Shown in pieces: positions 33,283-45,395 of a DNA stretch of 64,000 bases. Source of the DNA: Hydractinia symbiolongicarpus (lineage: Eukaryota; Cnidaria; Hydrozoa; Anthoathecata; Hydractiniidae); NCBI RefSeq assembly GCF_029227915.1, contig NC_079882.1, forward strand, positions 1,302,001 through 1,366,000, read 5' to 3'. Made by a program: the position numbers and the translations under genes. Position 1 is the first letter of the stretch, and each line of letters starts with the position of its first letter. Below the pieces are notes generated by a model that was not told the origin of the DNA, searched no databases, and saw only the letters and a list, made by a program, of their open reading frames with translations.

Positions 33283-36200
33283 GCAACCTAGTAATCTCAG
33301 AAAAATATCGCTAAATTCATGTTGGCACCAATATGTGACCCAACCGTTGTAACTCAAACGGTCTAACACCGTTAGAAAGTCAATAAAAAGTAGTTTATGA
33401 AACTGTCACTATTTCTTTAGCGCGCAATTACGGCTAGGATTGGTTCCACAGTAAAGAATGACTTATTTATCTAAATTTTTAAATGAAGCGCTACTACAGC
33501 ACACAGTGTAATGGCTGAGTTCCGGCAATCACGTCAAATTAAGAAGAATGTTTTTTCTTGGAGTCCATTGTCTCATTCATCACATTTATCAGGACACAGT
33601 CCAAAGTTAGTTCAATTAAGTCCCACAGTCAATCGTTTCCTTGTTAAAACCTATGCAACCTAGTAATCTCAGGAAAATATCGCTAAATACATGTTGGCAC
33701 CAATATGTGACCCAACCGTTGTAACTCAAACTGACTGACACCGTTAGAAAGTCAATGAAATGTCGTTTTTGAAACTGTCGCTATTTCTTCAGCGCGCGAT
33801 AACGGCTAGGATTGGTTCACCAGTAAAAAGTTTGTTAAAAGCTATGCAACCTAGTAATCTCAGAAGAGTATCGCTAAATACATGTTGGCACCAATATGTG
33901 ACCCAACCGTTGTAACTCAAACGTTTTGACACCGTTAGAAAGTCAATGAAATATAGTTTTTGAAACTGTCACTATTTCTTCAGCGCGCAATTACGGCTAG
34001 GATTGGTTCCACAGTAAAGAATGACTTATTTATCTAAATTTTTAAATGAAGCGCTACTACAGCACACAGTGTAATCGCTGAGTTCCGGCAATCACGTCAA
34101 ATTAAGAAGAATGTTTTTTCTTGGAATCCATTGTCTCATTTATCACATTTATCAGGTCACAGTCAAAAGATAGTTCAATTAAGTCCCACAGGCAATCGTT
34201 TCATTGTTAAAAGCTGTGCAACCTAGTAATCTCAGAAAAATATCGCTAAATACATGTTGGCACCAATATGTGACCCAACCGTTGTAACTCAAACGGACTG
34301 ACACCGTTAGAAAGTCCATGAAATGTAGTTTTTGAAACTGTCTCTATTTCTTCAGCGCGCAATTACGGCTAGGATTGGTCCCACAGTAAAAAATGACTTA
34401 TTAATCTAAATTTTTAAATGAAGTGCTACTACAGCACCCAGTGTAATCGCTGAGTTCCGGCAAACATGTCAAAATAAGAAGAATGCTACTTCTTGGAGTC
34501 CAATTGTCTTATTTATCACATTTATCAAGTAACAGTCCAAAGTTAGTTCAATTAAGTCCCACAGTCAATTGTTTCACTGTTAAAAGCGATGCAACCTAGT
34601 AATATCAGATAAATATCGCTAAATACATGTTGGTAGGAATATGTGACCCAACCGTTCTAACTCAAACGGACTGACACCGTTAGAAAGTTAATGAAATGTA
34701 GTTTTTGAACCTGTCGCTATTTTTTCAGCGCGCGATCACGGATAGGAATGGTCCCACAGTAAAGAATGATTTATTAATCTAAATTTTTTAATGAAGCGCT
34801 ACCACAGCGCTCAGTGGGCAATCATGTCAAATTAAGAAGAATGTTATTTCTTGGAGTCCAATTTTCTCATTTATCACATTTATCAGGTCACAGTCCAAAC
34901 TTAGTTCAATTAAGTCCCACAGACAATCGCTTCACTGTTAAAAGCAATGCAACCTAGTAATATCAGATAAATATCGCTAAATACATGTTGGTACGAATAT
35001 GTGACCCAACCGTTGAAACTCAAACGGACTGACACTGTTAGAAAGTCAGTGAAATGTAGTATTTGAAACTGTCTCTATTGTTTCAGCGCGCAGTAACGGC
35101 TAGGATTGGTCCCACAGTACAAAATGGGTTTTTTTTCTTAAATTTTAATTGCAGCGCTACCACAGCGCCCAGTGTAATCGCTACGTTTTGGCAATAATTT
35201 CAAATTAAGAAGAATGTTTTATCTTAGAGTCCAGTTGTCTCATTTATCACATTTGTCAGGTCACAGTCCAAAGTTAGTTCAATTAAGTTCCACAGTGAAT
35301 CGTTTCATTGTTAAAAGCAATGCAACCTAGTAATCTCAGAAAAATATCGCTAAATACATGTTGGCACCAATATGTGACCCAACCGTTGTAACTCAAACGG
35401 ACTGACACCGTTAGAAAGTCAATGAAATGTAGTTTTTGAAACTGTTGCTATTTCTTCCGCGCGCGATAACGGCTAGGATTGGTTCCACATTAAAGAATGA
35501 CTTATTTATCTAAATTTTTAAATGAAACGCTACTACAGCACCCAGTGTAATCGCTGAGATCCGGCAATCACGTAAAATTAAGAACAATGTTTCTTCTTGC
35601 AGTCCAATTGTCTCATTTATCACATTTATCAGGTCACAGTCCAAAGTTAGTTCAATTAAGTCCCCCAGTCAATCGTTTCATTGTTAAAAGCGACGCAACC
35701 TAGTAATCTCAGATAAATATCGCTAAATACATGTTGGTAGGAATATGTGACACAACCGTTCTAACTCAAACGGACTGACACCGATAGAAAGTCATTGAAA
35801 TGTAGCTTATGAAAGCGTTGCTATTTCTTCAGCGCGCGATAACGGATAGGTTTGGTTCCACAGTAAAGAATGACTTTTTTATCTAAATTTTTAAATGAAG
35901 CGCTACTACAGCACCCAGTGTAATCGCTGAGTTCCGGCAATCGCGTGAAATTAAGAAGAATGTTTTTTCTTGGAGTCCAATTGTGTCATTTATCACATTT
36001 ATCAAGTCACAGTCCAAAGTTAGTTCAATTAAGTCCCACAGTCAATCGTTTCACTGTTAAAAGCGATGCAACCTAGTAATATCAGATAAATATCGCTAAA
36101 TACATGTTGGTAGGAATATGTGACACAACCGTTCTAACTCAAACGGACTGACACCGTTAGAAAGTCAATGAAATGTAGTTTATGAAACTGTAGCTATTTC

Positions 36201-36425
36201 TTCAGCGCGCGATAACGGATAGGATTTGTTCCACAGTAAAGAATGACTTATTTATCTAAATTTTTAAATAAAGCGCTACCACATCGCCCACTGGCCAATC
36301 ACGTCAAATTAAACAGAATGTTATTTCTTGGAGTCCAATTGTCTCATTTATCACAATTATCAGGTCACAGTCCAAATTTAGTTCAATTAAGTCCCACAGT
36401 CAATCGTTTCATTGTTAAAAGCTAT
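33283..36425 (+). repeat. Left part of the transitional zone
   Basis: Starts: 33283 (372), 33655 (191, last short unit, HindIII lost), 33846 (372), 34218 (373), 34591 (358), 34949 (373), 35322 (373), 35695 (373), 36068 (358, last of its class). No near-identical block pair is apparent. Units carry many private changes (AATTTTAATTGCAGCG near 35150, ACGTTTTGGCAATAATTTC near 35183, ACCGATAGAAAGTCATTG near 35781). The rise in divergence is what is expected at the margin of homogenised segments. Confidence 0.85.
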
Positions 36426-36624
36426 GCAACCTAGTAATCTCAGAAACATATTGCTAAATACATGTTGGTACCAATATGTGACCCAACCGTTGTAACTTAA
36501 ACGGACTGACACCGTTAGAAAGTCAATGAAATGTAGTTTTTGAAACTGTCTTTATTTCTTCAGCGCGCAATTACGGCTAGGATTGGTCGCACATTAAAAA
36601 ATGACTTATTAATCTAAAAGCGAT
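36426..36624 (+). repeat. Unique 199-bp short unit with its own deletion junction
   Basis: The left half is normal (TAATCTCAGAAACATATTG..), then ATGACTTATTAATCTAAA runs straight into AGCGATACAACC. The deletion is about 174 bp and its joint sits in TAAA (36615-36618), shared by CTAAATTT on the left and GTTAAAAGC on the right, a 4-base microhomology. This differs from the common 191-bp junction: there is no HindIII site and more of the A/T-rich middle is kept. It is the only such unit in the window and sits exactly where the left-domain unit classes end. Confidence 0.93.
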
Positions 36625-38112
36625 ACAACCTAGTAATATCAGATAAGTATCGCTAAATACATGTTGGTACGAATATGCGACCCAACCGTTGTAACTCAAA
36701 CGGACTGACAACGTTAGAAAGTCAATGAAATGTAGTTTTTGAAACTGTCGCTATTTCTTCAGCGTGCGATAACGGATAGGAATTGTCCCACAGTAAAGAA
36801 CGATTTATTTATTTAAATTTTTTAATGAAGCGCTACCACAGCGTGTAATCGCTGAGTTCCGGCAATCACGTCAAATTAAGAAGAATGTTATTTCTTGGTG
36901 TCCAATTGTCTCATTTATCACATTTATCAGGTCACAGTACAAAGTTAGTTCAATTAAGTCCAACAGTCAATCGTTTCACTGTTAAAAGCGATGCAACCTA
37001 ATAATAACAGATAAATATCGCTAAATACATGTTGGTACGAATATGTGACCCAACCGTTGAAACTCAAACGGACTGACACCGTTAGAAAGTCAATGAAATG
37101 TAGTTTTTGAAACTGTCGCTATTTCTTCAGCGCGCGATAACGGCTAGGATTGGTTCCACAGTAAAGAATGACTTATTTATCTAAATTTTTAAATGAAGCG
37201 CTACCACAGCGACCAGTGTAATCGCTGATTTCCGGCCATCACGTCAAATTAAGAAGAATGTTTTTTCTTGGAGTCCAATTGTCTCATTTATCAGATTTAT
37301 CAGGTCACAGTCCAAAGTTAGTTCAATTAATTCCCACAGTCAATCGTTTCATTGCTAAAAGCGATGCAACCTAGTAATATCAGGTACATATCGCTAAATA
37401 CATGTTGGTACGAATATGTGACCCAACCGTTGTAACTCAAACGGACTGACACCGTTAGAAATTCAATGAAATGTAGTTTTTGAAACTGTGGCTATTTCTT
37501 CAGCGCGCGATAACGGATGGGATTGGTTCCACAGGAAAGAATGACTTATTTATCTAAATTTTTAAATGAAGCGCTACTTCAGCGACAAGTGTAATCGCTG
37601 ATTTCCGGCAATCACGTCAAATTAAGAAGAATGTTTTTTCTTGGAGTTCAATTGTCTCATTTATCACATTTATCAGGTCACAGTCCAAAAGTTAGTTCAA
37701 TTAAGTCCCACAGTGAATCGCTTCATTGTTAAAAGCGATGCAACCTAGTAATCTCAGAAAAATATCGCTAAATACATGATGGGACCAATAGGTGACCCAA
37801 CCGTTGTAACTCAAACTGACTGACACCGTTAGAAAGTCAATGAAATGTAGTTTTTGAAACTGTTGCTATTTCTTCAGCCCACGATAACGGCTAAGATTGG
37901 CTCCACAGTAAAGAATGACTTATTTATCTAAATTTTTAAATGAAGCGCTACTACAGCACCGAGTGTAATCGCTGAGTTCCGGCAATCTCGTCAAATTAAG
38001 AAGAATGTTTTTTCCTGGAGTCCAATTGTCTAATTTATCACATTCATCAGGTCACAGTCCAAAGTTAGTTCAATTAAGTCCAACAGTCAATCCTTTCACT
38101 GTTAAAAGCGAT
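36625..38112 (+). repeat. Right part of the transitional zone
   Basis: Starts: 36625 (368), 36993 (373), 37366 (374), 37740 (373). Unit 36625 lacks about 5 bp where CACAGCGCCCAGTGTAATCG is CACAGCGTGTAATCG (near 36840). Units 36993 and 38113 (and 39232) share ATAATAACAG at their start. Unit 37740 introduces ATGATGGGACCAATAGGTG, which returns at 42588 and 43706. No short units are present. Confidence 0.85.
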
Positions 38113-39597
38113 GCAACCTAATAATAACAGATAAATATCGCTAAATACATGTTGGTACCAATATGTGACCCAACCGTTGAAACTCAAACGGACTGACACC
38201 GTTAGAAAGTCAACGAAATGTAGTTTTTGAAACTGTCGCTATTTCTTCAGCGCGCGATAACGGATAGGATTGGTCCCACAGTAAAGAATGATTCATTTAT
38301 CTAAATTTTTAAATAAAGCGCTACCACAGCGCCCAGTGTAATGGCTGAGTTTCGGCAATCATTTCAAATTAAGAAGAATGTTTTTTCTTGGAGTCCAATT
38401 GTCTCACTTTAACATTTATAAGGTCACAGTCCATAATCAGTTCAATTTAGTCCCACAGTCAATCAATTCTCTGTTAAAAGCGATGCAACCTAGTAATATG
38501 AGAAAAATATTGCTAAATAGATGTTGGTACGAATATGTGACGCAACCGTTGTAACTGAAGCGGATTGATACCGTTAGAAAGTCAATGAAATGTAGTTTTT
38601 GAAACTATCGCTATTTCTTCAGCGTGCCATAACGGCTAGGATTGGTTCCACAGTAAAGAATGACTTTTTTACCTAAATTTTTAAATGAAGCGCTACTACA
38701 GTACCCAGTGTAATCACTGAGTTCCGGCAATCGCGTCAAGTTAACAAGAATGTTTTTTCTTGGAGTCCAATTTTGTCATTTAATTACATTTATCAGGTCA
38801 AAGTCCAAAGTTAGTTCAATTAAGTCCCACAGTCAATCGTTTCACTGGTAAAATCGATGCAACCTAGTAATATCAGATAAATATCGTTAAATACATGTTG
38901 GTACGAATATGTGACCCAACCGTTGAATCTCAAACGAACCGACACCGTTAGAAAGTCAATGAAATGTTGTTTTTGAAACTGTCGCTATTTCTTCAGCCCG
39001 TGATAACGGCTAGGATTGGTTCCACATTAAAGAATGACTTATTTATCTAAATTTTTAAATGAAGCGCTACTACAGCACCCAGTGTAATCGCTGAGTTCCG
39101 ACAATCGCGTCAAATTAAGAAGAATGTTTTTTCTTGGAGTCCAATTGTCTCATTTATCACATTCATCAGGTCACAGTCCAAAGTTAGTTCAATTAAGTCC
39201 AACAGTCAATCGTTTCACTGTTAAAAGCGATGCAACCTAATAATAACAGATAAATATCGCTAAATACATGTTGGTACGAATATGTGACCCAACCGTTAAA
39301 ACTCAAACGGACTGACACCGTTAGAAAGTCAATGAAATGTAGTTTTTGAAACTGTCGCTATTTCTTCAGCGCGCGATAACGGATAGGATTGGTTCCGCAG
39401 TAAAGAATGACTTATTTATCTAAATTTTTAAATGAAGCGCTACCACAGCGACCAGTGTAATCGCTGATTTCCAGCAATCACTTCAAATTATGAAGAATGT
39501 TTTTTCTTGGAGTCCAATTGTCTCACTTTAACATTTATAAGGTCACAGTCCATAATCAGTTCAATTTAGTCCCACAGTCAATCGTTTCACTGTTAAA
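38113..39597 (+). repeat. First trimer-type units of the right domain
   Basis: Starts: 38113 (372, B), 38485 (374, C), 38859 (373, A), 39232 (372, B). Here the 372/374/373 register is established. The B unit ends with the variant TCAATCAATTCTCTG, shared with 39978 and 40724 but not with 39232, so two B forms alternate. Confidence 0.85.
38404..38572 (+). repeat. Linked diverged block across the B/C unit boundary (first of 20)
   Basis: From CACTTTAACATTTATAA through CCATAATCAG, the boundary GCAACCTA, TAATATGAGAAAAATATTG, GTGACGCAACCG and ACTGAAGCGGATTGATACC, about 170 bp differ from other units much more than the flanks do. The marks always travel together. The C units carrying the block start at 38485, 39604, 40350, 41096, 43333, 44825, 45944, 47063, 49301, 51165, 52656, 54894, 55640, 56759, 57505, 58624, 59743, 60862, 61981 and 62727. 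Two sub-forms exist: TAGATGTTGG and TAGAATTTGG. None occurs left of 38.4 kb. In all, AAACGG of the dyad is AAGCGG. Confidence 0.9.
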
Positions 39598-41206
39598 AGC
39601 GATGCAACCTAATAATATGAGAAAAATATTGCTAAATAGATGTTGGTACGAATATGTGACGCAACCGTTGTAACTGAAGCGGATTGATACCGCTAGAAAG
39701 TCAATGAAATGTAGTTTTTGAAACTATCGCTATTTCTTCATCGCGCGATAACGGCTAGGATTGGTTCCACAGTAAAAAATGACTTTTTCACCTAAATTTT
39801 TAAATGAAGCGCTACTACAGTAACCAGTGTAATCGCTGAGTTCCGACAATCGCGTCAAGTTAAGAAGAATGTTTTTTCCTGGAGTCCAATTTTGTCATTT
39901 AATTACATTTATCAGGTCACAGTCCAAAGTTTGTTCAATTAAGTCCCACAGTTAATCGTTTCACTGGTAGAAGCGATCCAACCTAGTAATATCAGATAAA
40001 TATCGCTAAATACATGTTGGTACCAATATGTGACCCAACCGTTGAAACTCAAACGCACTGACACCGTTAGAAAGTCAACGAAATGTAGTTTTTGAAACTG
40101 TCGCTATTTCTTCAGCGCGCGATAACGGATAGGATTGGTCCCACAGTAAAGAATGATTCATTTATCTAAATTTTTAAATAAAGCGCTACCACAGCGCCCA
40201 GTGTAATGGCTGAGTTTCGGCAAGCATTTCAAATGAAGAAGAATGTTTTTTCTTGGAGTCCAATTGTCTCACTTTAACATTTATAAGGTCACAGTCCATA
40301 ATCAGTTCAATTTAGTCCCACAGTCAATCAATTCTCTGTTAAAAGCGATGCAACCTAGTAATATGAGAAAAATATTGCTAAATAGATGTTGGTACGAATA
40401 TGTGACGCAACCGTTGTAACTGAAGCGGATTGATACCGCTAGAAAGTCAATGAAATGTAGTTTTTGAAACTATCGCTATTTCTTCAGCGCGCGATAACGG
40501 CTAGGATTGGTTCCACAGTAAAAAATGACTTTTTCACCTAAATTTTTAAATGAAGCGCTACTACAGTAACCAGTGTAATCGCTGAGTTCCGACAATCGCG
40601 TCAAGTTAAGAAGAATGTTTTTTCCTGGAGTCCAATTTTGTCATTTAATTACATTTATCAGGTCACAGTCCAAAGTTTGTTCAATTAAGTCCCACAGTTA
40701 ATCGTTTCACTGGTAAAAGCGATGCAACCTAGTAATATCAGATAAATATCGCTAAATACATGTTGGTACCAATATGTGACCCAACCGTTGAAACTCAGAC
40801 GGACTGACACCGTTAGAAAGTCAACGAAATGTAGTTTTTGAAACTGTCGCTATTTCTTCAGCGCGCGATAACGGATAGGATTGGTCCCACAGTAAAGAAT
40901 GATTCATTTATCTAAATTTTTAAATAAAGCGCTACCACAGCGCCCAGTGTAATGGCTGAGTTTCGGCAATCATTTCAAATGAAGAAGAATGTTTTTTCTT
41001 GGAGTCCAATTGTCTCACTTTAACATTTATAAGGTCACAGTCCATAATCAGTTCAATTTAGTCCCACAGTCAATCAATTCTCTGTTAAAAGCGATGCAAC
41101 CTAGAAATATGAGAAAAATATTGCTAAATAGATGTTGGTACGAATATGTGACGCAACCGTTGTAACTGAAGCGGCTTGATACCGTTAGAAAGTCAATGAA
41201 ACGTAG
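39598..41206 (+). repeat. 746-bp B-C dimer duplication
   Basis: Units 39604 (374, C), 39978 (372, B), 40350 (374, C), 40724 (372, B), 41096 (C-like left half). The 746-bp step repeats just over twice. Shared marks are ACCGCTAGAAAG, ACTTTTTCACC, CAGTAACCAG, TTTTTTCCTGG, AAAGTTTGTTC and TCAATTCTCTG. The A unit of the trimer has been dropped here. Unit 39978 begins ATCCAACC. Confidence 0.88.
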
Positions 41207-41499
41207 TTTTTGAAACTGTCGCTATTTCTTCAGCGCGCGATAACGGATAGGAATGGTCCCACAGTAAAGAACGATTTATTTATCTAAATTTTTAAATGAA
41301 GCGCTACCACAGCGCCCAGTGTAATCGCTGAGATCCGGTAATCACGTCAAATTAAGAAGAATGTTATTTCTTGGAATCCAATTGTCTTATTTATCACATT
41401 CATCAGGTCACAGTCCAAAGTTAGTTCAATTGAGTCCAACAGTCAACCGTTTCGCTGTTAAAAGCGATGCAACCTAATAATATCAGATAAATATGGCTA

Positions 41500-42245
41500 A
41501 ATACATGTTGGTACGAATATGTGACCCAACCGTTGAAACTCAACGAAGTGACAACGTTACAAAGTCAATGAAATGTAGTTTTTGAAGCTGTCGCTATTTC
41601 TTCAGCGCGCCATAACGGCTAGGATTGGTTCCACAGTAAAGAATGACTTTTTTACCTAAATTTTTAAATGAAGCGCTACTACAGTACCAAGTGTAATCAC
41701 TGAGTTCCGGCAATCGCGTCAAGTTAACAAGAATGTTTTTTCTTGGAGTCCAATTTTGTCATTTAATTACATTTATCAGGTCACAGTCCAAAGTTAGTTC
41801 AATTAAGTCCCACAGTCAATCGTTTCACTGGTAAAATCGATGCAACCTAGTAATATCAGATAAATATCGTTAAATACATGTTGGTACGAATATGTGACCC
41901 AACCGTTGAAACTCAACGAAGTGACAACGTTACAAAGTCAATGAAATGTAGTTTTTGAAGCTGTCGCTATTTCTTCAGCGCGCCATAACGGCTAGGATTG
42001 GTTCCACAGTAAAGAATGACTTTTTTACCTAAATTTTTAAATGAAGCGCTACTACAGTACCAAGTGTAATCACTGAGTTCCGGCAATCGCGTCAAGTTAA
42101 CAAGAATGTTTTTTCTTGGAGTCCAATTTTGTCATTTAATTACATTTATCAGGTCACAGTCCAAAGTTAGTTCAATTAAGTCCCACAGTCAATCGTTTCA
42201 CTGGTAAAATCGATGCAACCTAGTAATATCAGATAAATATCGTTA
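41500..42245 (+). repeat. 373-bp tandem duplication
   Basis: About 41500-41872 recurs at 41873-42245. Both have the private AACTCAACGAAGTGACAACG, GTACCAAGTG, TCACTGAG and TGGTAAAATCGATGC. CAACGAAGTGACAACG removes the AAACGG arm and three other bases near it, so the dyad is absent in units 41469 and 41842. The next unit, 42215, returns to CAAACGAACCGACACCG. Confidence 0.88.
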
Positions 42246-45200
42246 AATACATGTTGGTACGAATATGTGACCCAACCGTTGTAACTCAAACGAACCGACA
42301 CCGTTAGAAAGTCAATGAAATGTTGTTTTTGAAACTATCGCTATTTCTTCAGCGCGTGATAACGGCTAGGATTGGTTCCACAGTAAAGAATGACTTATTT
42401 ATCTAAATTTTTAAATGAAGCGCTACTACAGCACCCAGTGTAATCGCTGAGTTCCGGCAATCGCGTTAAATTAAGAAGAATGTTTTTTCTTGGAGTCCAA
42501 TTGTCTCATTTATGACATTCATCAGGTCACAGTCCAAAGTTAGTTCAATTAAGTCCCACAGTGAATCGCTTCATTGTTAAAAGCGATGCAACCTAGTAAT
42601 CTCTGAAAAATATCGCTAAATACATGATGGGACCAATAGGTGACCCAACCGTTGTAACTCAAACTGACTGACACCGTTAGAAAGTCAATGAAATGTAGTT
42701 TTTGAAACTGTTGCTATTTCTTCAGCCCAAGATAACGGCTAGGATTGGTTCCACAGTAAAAAATGACTTATTTATCTATATTTTTAAATGAAACGCTACC
42801 ACAGAGACCAGTGTAATCGCTGATTTCCAGCAATCACTTCAAATTAAGACGAATGTTTTTTCTTAGAGTCCAATTGTCTCATTTATCACATTTATCAGGT
42901 CACAGTCCAAAGTTAGTTCAATTAAGTCCCACAGTCAATCGCTTCATTGTTAAAAGCGATGCAACCTAGTAATCTCAGAAAAATATCGCTAAATACATGT
43001 TGGTACCAATATGTGATCCAACCGTTGAAACTCAAACGGACTGACACCGTTAGAAAGTCAACGAAATGTAGTTTTTGAAACTGTCGCTATTTCTTCAGCG
43101 CGCGAAAGCGGATAGGATTGGTCCCACAGTAAAGAATGATTCATTTATCTAAATTTTTAAATAAAGCGCTACCACAGCGCCCAGTGTAATGGCTGAGTTT
43201 CGGCAACCATTTCAAATTAAGAAGAATGTTTTTTCTTGGAGTCCAATTGTCCCACTTTAACATTTATAAGGTCACAGTCCATAATCAGTTCAATTTAGTC
43301 CCACAGTCAATCAATTCTCTGTTAAAAGCGATGCAACCTAGTAATATGAGAAAAATATTGCTAAATAGATGTTGGTACGAATATGTGACGCAACCGTTGT
43401 AACTGAAGCGGATTGATACCGTTAGAAAGTCAATGAAATGTAGTTTTTGAAACTATCGCTATTTCTTCAGCGCGCCATTACGGCTAGGATTGGTTCCACA
43501 GTAAAGAATGACTTTTTTACCTAAATTTTTAAATGAAGCGCTACTACAGTACCCAGTGTAATCGCTGAGTTCCGGCAATCGCGTCATATTAAGAAGAATG
43601 TTTTTTCTTGGAGTCCAATTGTCTCATTTATGACATTCATCAGGTCACAGTCCAAAGTTAGTTCAATTAAGTCCCACAGTGAATCGCTTCATTGTTAAAA
43701 GCGATGCAACCTAGTAATCTCAGAAAAATATCGCTAAATACATGATGGGACCAATAGGTGACCCAACCATTGTAACTCAAACTGACTGACACCGTTAGAA
43801 AGTCAATGAAATGTAGTTTTTGAAAATGTTGCTACTTCTTCAGCCCACGATAACGGCTAGGATTGGTTCCACAGTAAAAAATGACTTATTTATCTAAATT
43901 TTTAAATGAAGCGCTACTACAGCACCGAGTGTAATCGCTGAGTTCCGACAATCGCGTCAAATTAAGAAGAATGTTTTTTGTTGGAGTCCAATTGTCTCAT
44001 TTATCACATTTATCAGGTCACAGTCCAAAGTTAGTTCAATTAAGTCCCACAGTCAATCGTTTCATTGTTAAAAGCTATGCAACCTAGTAAACTCAGAAAA
44101 ATATCGCTAAATACATGTTGGCACCAATATGTGACCCAACCGTTGTAACTCCAACGGACTGGCACCGTTTGAAAGTCAATGAATTGTAGTTTTTGAAACT
44201 GTCTCTATTTCTTCAGCGCGCAATTACGGCTAGGATTGGTCCCACAGTAAAAAATGACTTATTAATCTAAATTTTTAAATGAAGCGCTACCACAGCGCCC
44301 AGTGTAATGGCTGAGTTTCGGCAATCATTTCAAATTAAGAAGAATGTTATTTCTTGGAGTCCAATTTTGTCATTTAATTACATTTATCAGGTCACAGTCC
44401 AAAGTTAGTTCAATTAAGTCCCACAGTTAATAGTTTCACTGGTAAAAGCGATGCAACCTAGTAATATCAGATAAATATCGCTAAATACATGTTGGTACCA
44501 ATTTGTGACCCAACCGTTGAAACTCAAACGGACTGACACCGTTAGAAAGTCAACGAAATGTAGTTTTTGAAACTGTCGCTATTTCTTCAGCGCGCGATAA
44601 CGGATAGGATTGGTCCCACAGTAAAGAATGATTCATTTATCTAAATTTTTAAATAAAGCGCTACCACAGCGCCCAGTGTAATGGCTGAGTTTCGGCAATC
44701 ATTTCAAATTATTAAGAATGTTTTTTCTTGGAGTCCAATTGTCTCACTTTAACTTTTATAAGGTCACAGTCCATAATCAGTTCAATTTAGTCCCACAGTC
44801 AATCAATTCTCTGTTAAAAGCGATGCAACCTAGTAATATGAGAAAAATATTGCTAAATAGAATTTGGTACGAACATGTGACGCAACCGTTGTAACTGAAG
44901 CGGATTGATACCGTTAGAAAGTCAATGAAATGTAGTTTTTGAAACTATCGCTATTTCTGCAGCGCGCCATAACGGCTAGGATTGGTTCCACAGTAAAGAA
45001 TGACTTTTTTACCTAAATTTTTAAATGAAGCGCTACTACAGTACCCAGTGTAATCACTGAGTTCCGGCAATCGCGTCAAGTTAACAAGAATGTTTTTTCT
45101 TGGAGTCCAATTTTGTCATTTAATTACATTTATCATGTCACAGTCCAAAGTTAGTTCAATTAAGTCGCACAGTCAATCGTTTCACTGGTAAAATCGATGC

Positions 45201-45395
45201 AACCTAGTAATATCAGATAAATATCGTTAAATACATGTTGGTACGAATATGTGACCCAACCGTTGTAACTCAAACGAACCGACACCGTTAGAAAGTCAAT
45301 GAAATGTTGTTTTTGAAACTGTCGCTATTTTTTCAGCGCGTGATAACGGATAGCATTGGTTCCACAGTAAAGAATGACTTATTTATCTAAATTTT
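42246..45395 (+). repeat. Mixed A, B and C units
   Basis: Starts: 42215 (373), 42588 (373), 42961 (372), 43333 (373), 43706 (373), 44079 (374), 44453 (372), 44825 (374), 45199 (373). Units 42588 and 43706 share ATGATGGGACCAATAGGTG and CAGCCCA.GATAACGG, three units (1118 bp) apart. Units 44079 and 45572 share AGTAAACTCAG and GACTGGCACCG. Order is locally scrambled compared with the clean trimer. Confidence 0.82.

Larger units (their letters stand above)
1..36425 (+). repeat. Left domain: mixed full-length, 357/358-bp and 191-bp units
   Basis: This domain contains 110 complete unit starts (20 to 36068). All 23 short 191-bp-type units and all 25 units of the 15-bp-deletion subfamily occur here and none occurs to the right. 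Units are grouped into local higher-order blocks duplicated with offsets of 1674, 2434, 1103, 2601, 564/1128, 2944, 1872, 372 and 1461 bp, described separately. Repeatedly the duplicated blocks are nearly identical within a pair, while neighbouring units inside a block differ more, which is the signature of block-wise unequal crossover or amplification. Confidence 0.92.

Noticed and set aside
36243-36434. 63-codon ATG frame
   Set aside because: Same part of the unit as the 69-codon frames, in the last 358-bp-type unit; no domain, signal or context supports a gene.
36426-36624. Transposon insertion or excision site at the domain boundary
   Set aside because: There is no target-site duplication or terminal repeat; a simple deletion at TAAA microhomology explains the unit.
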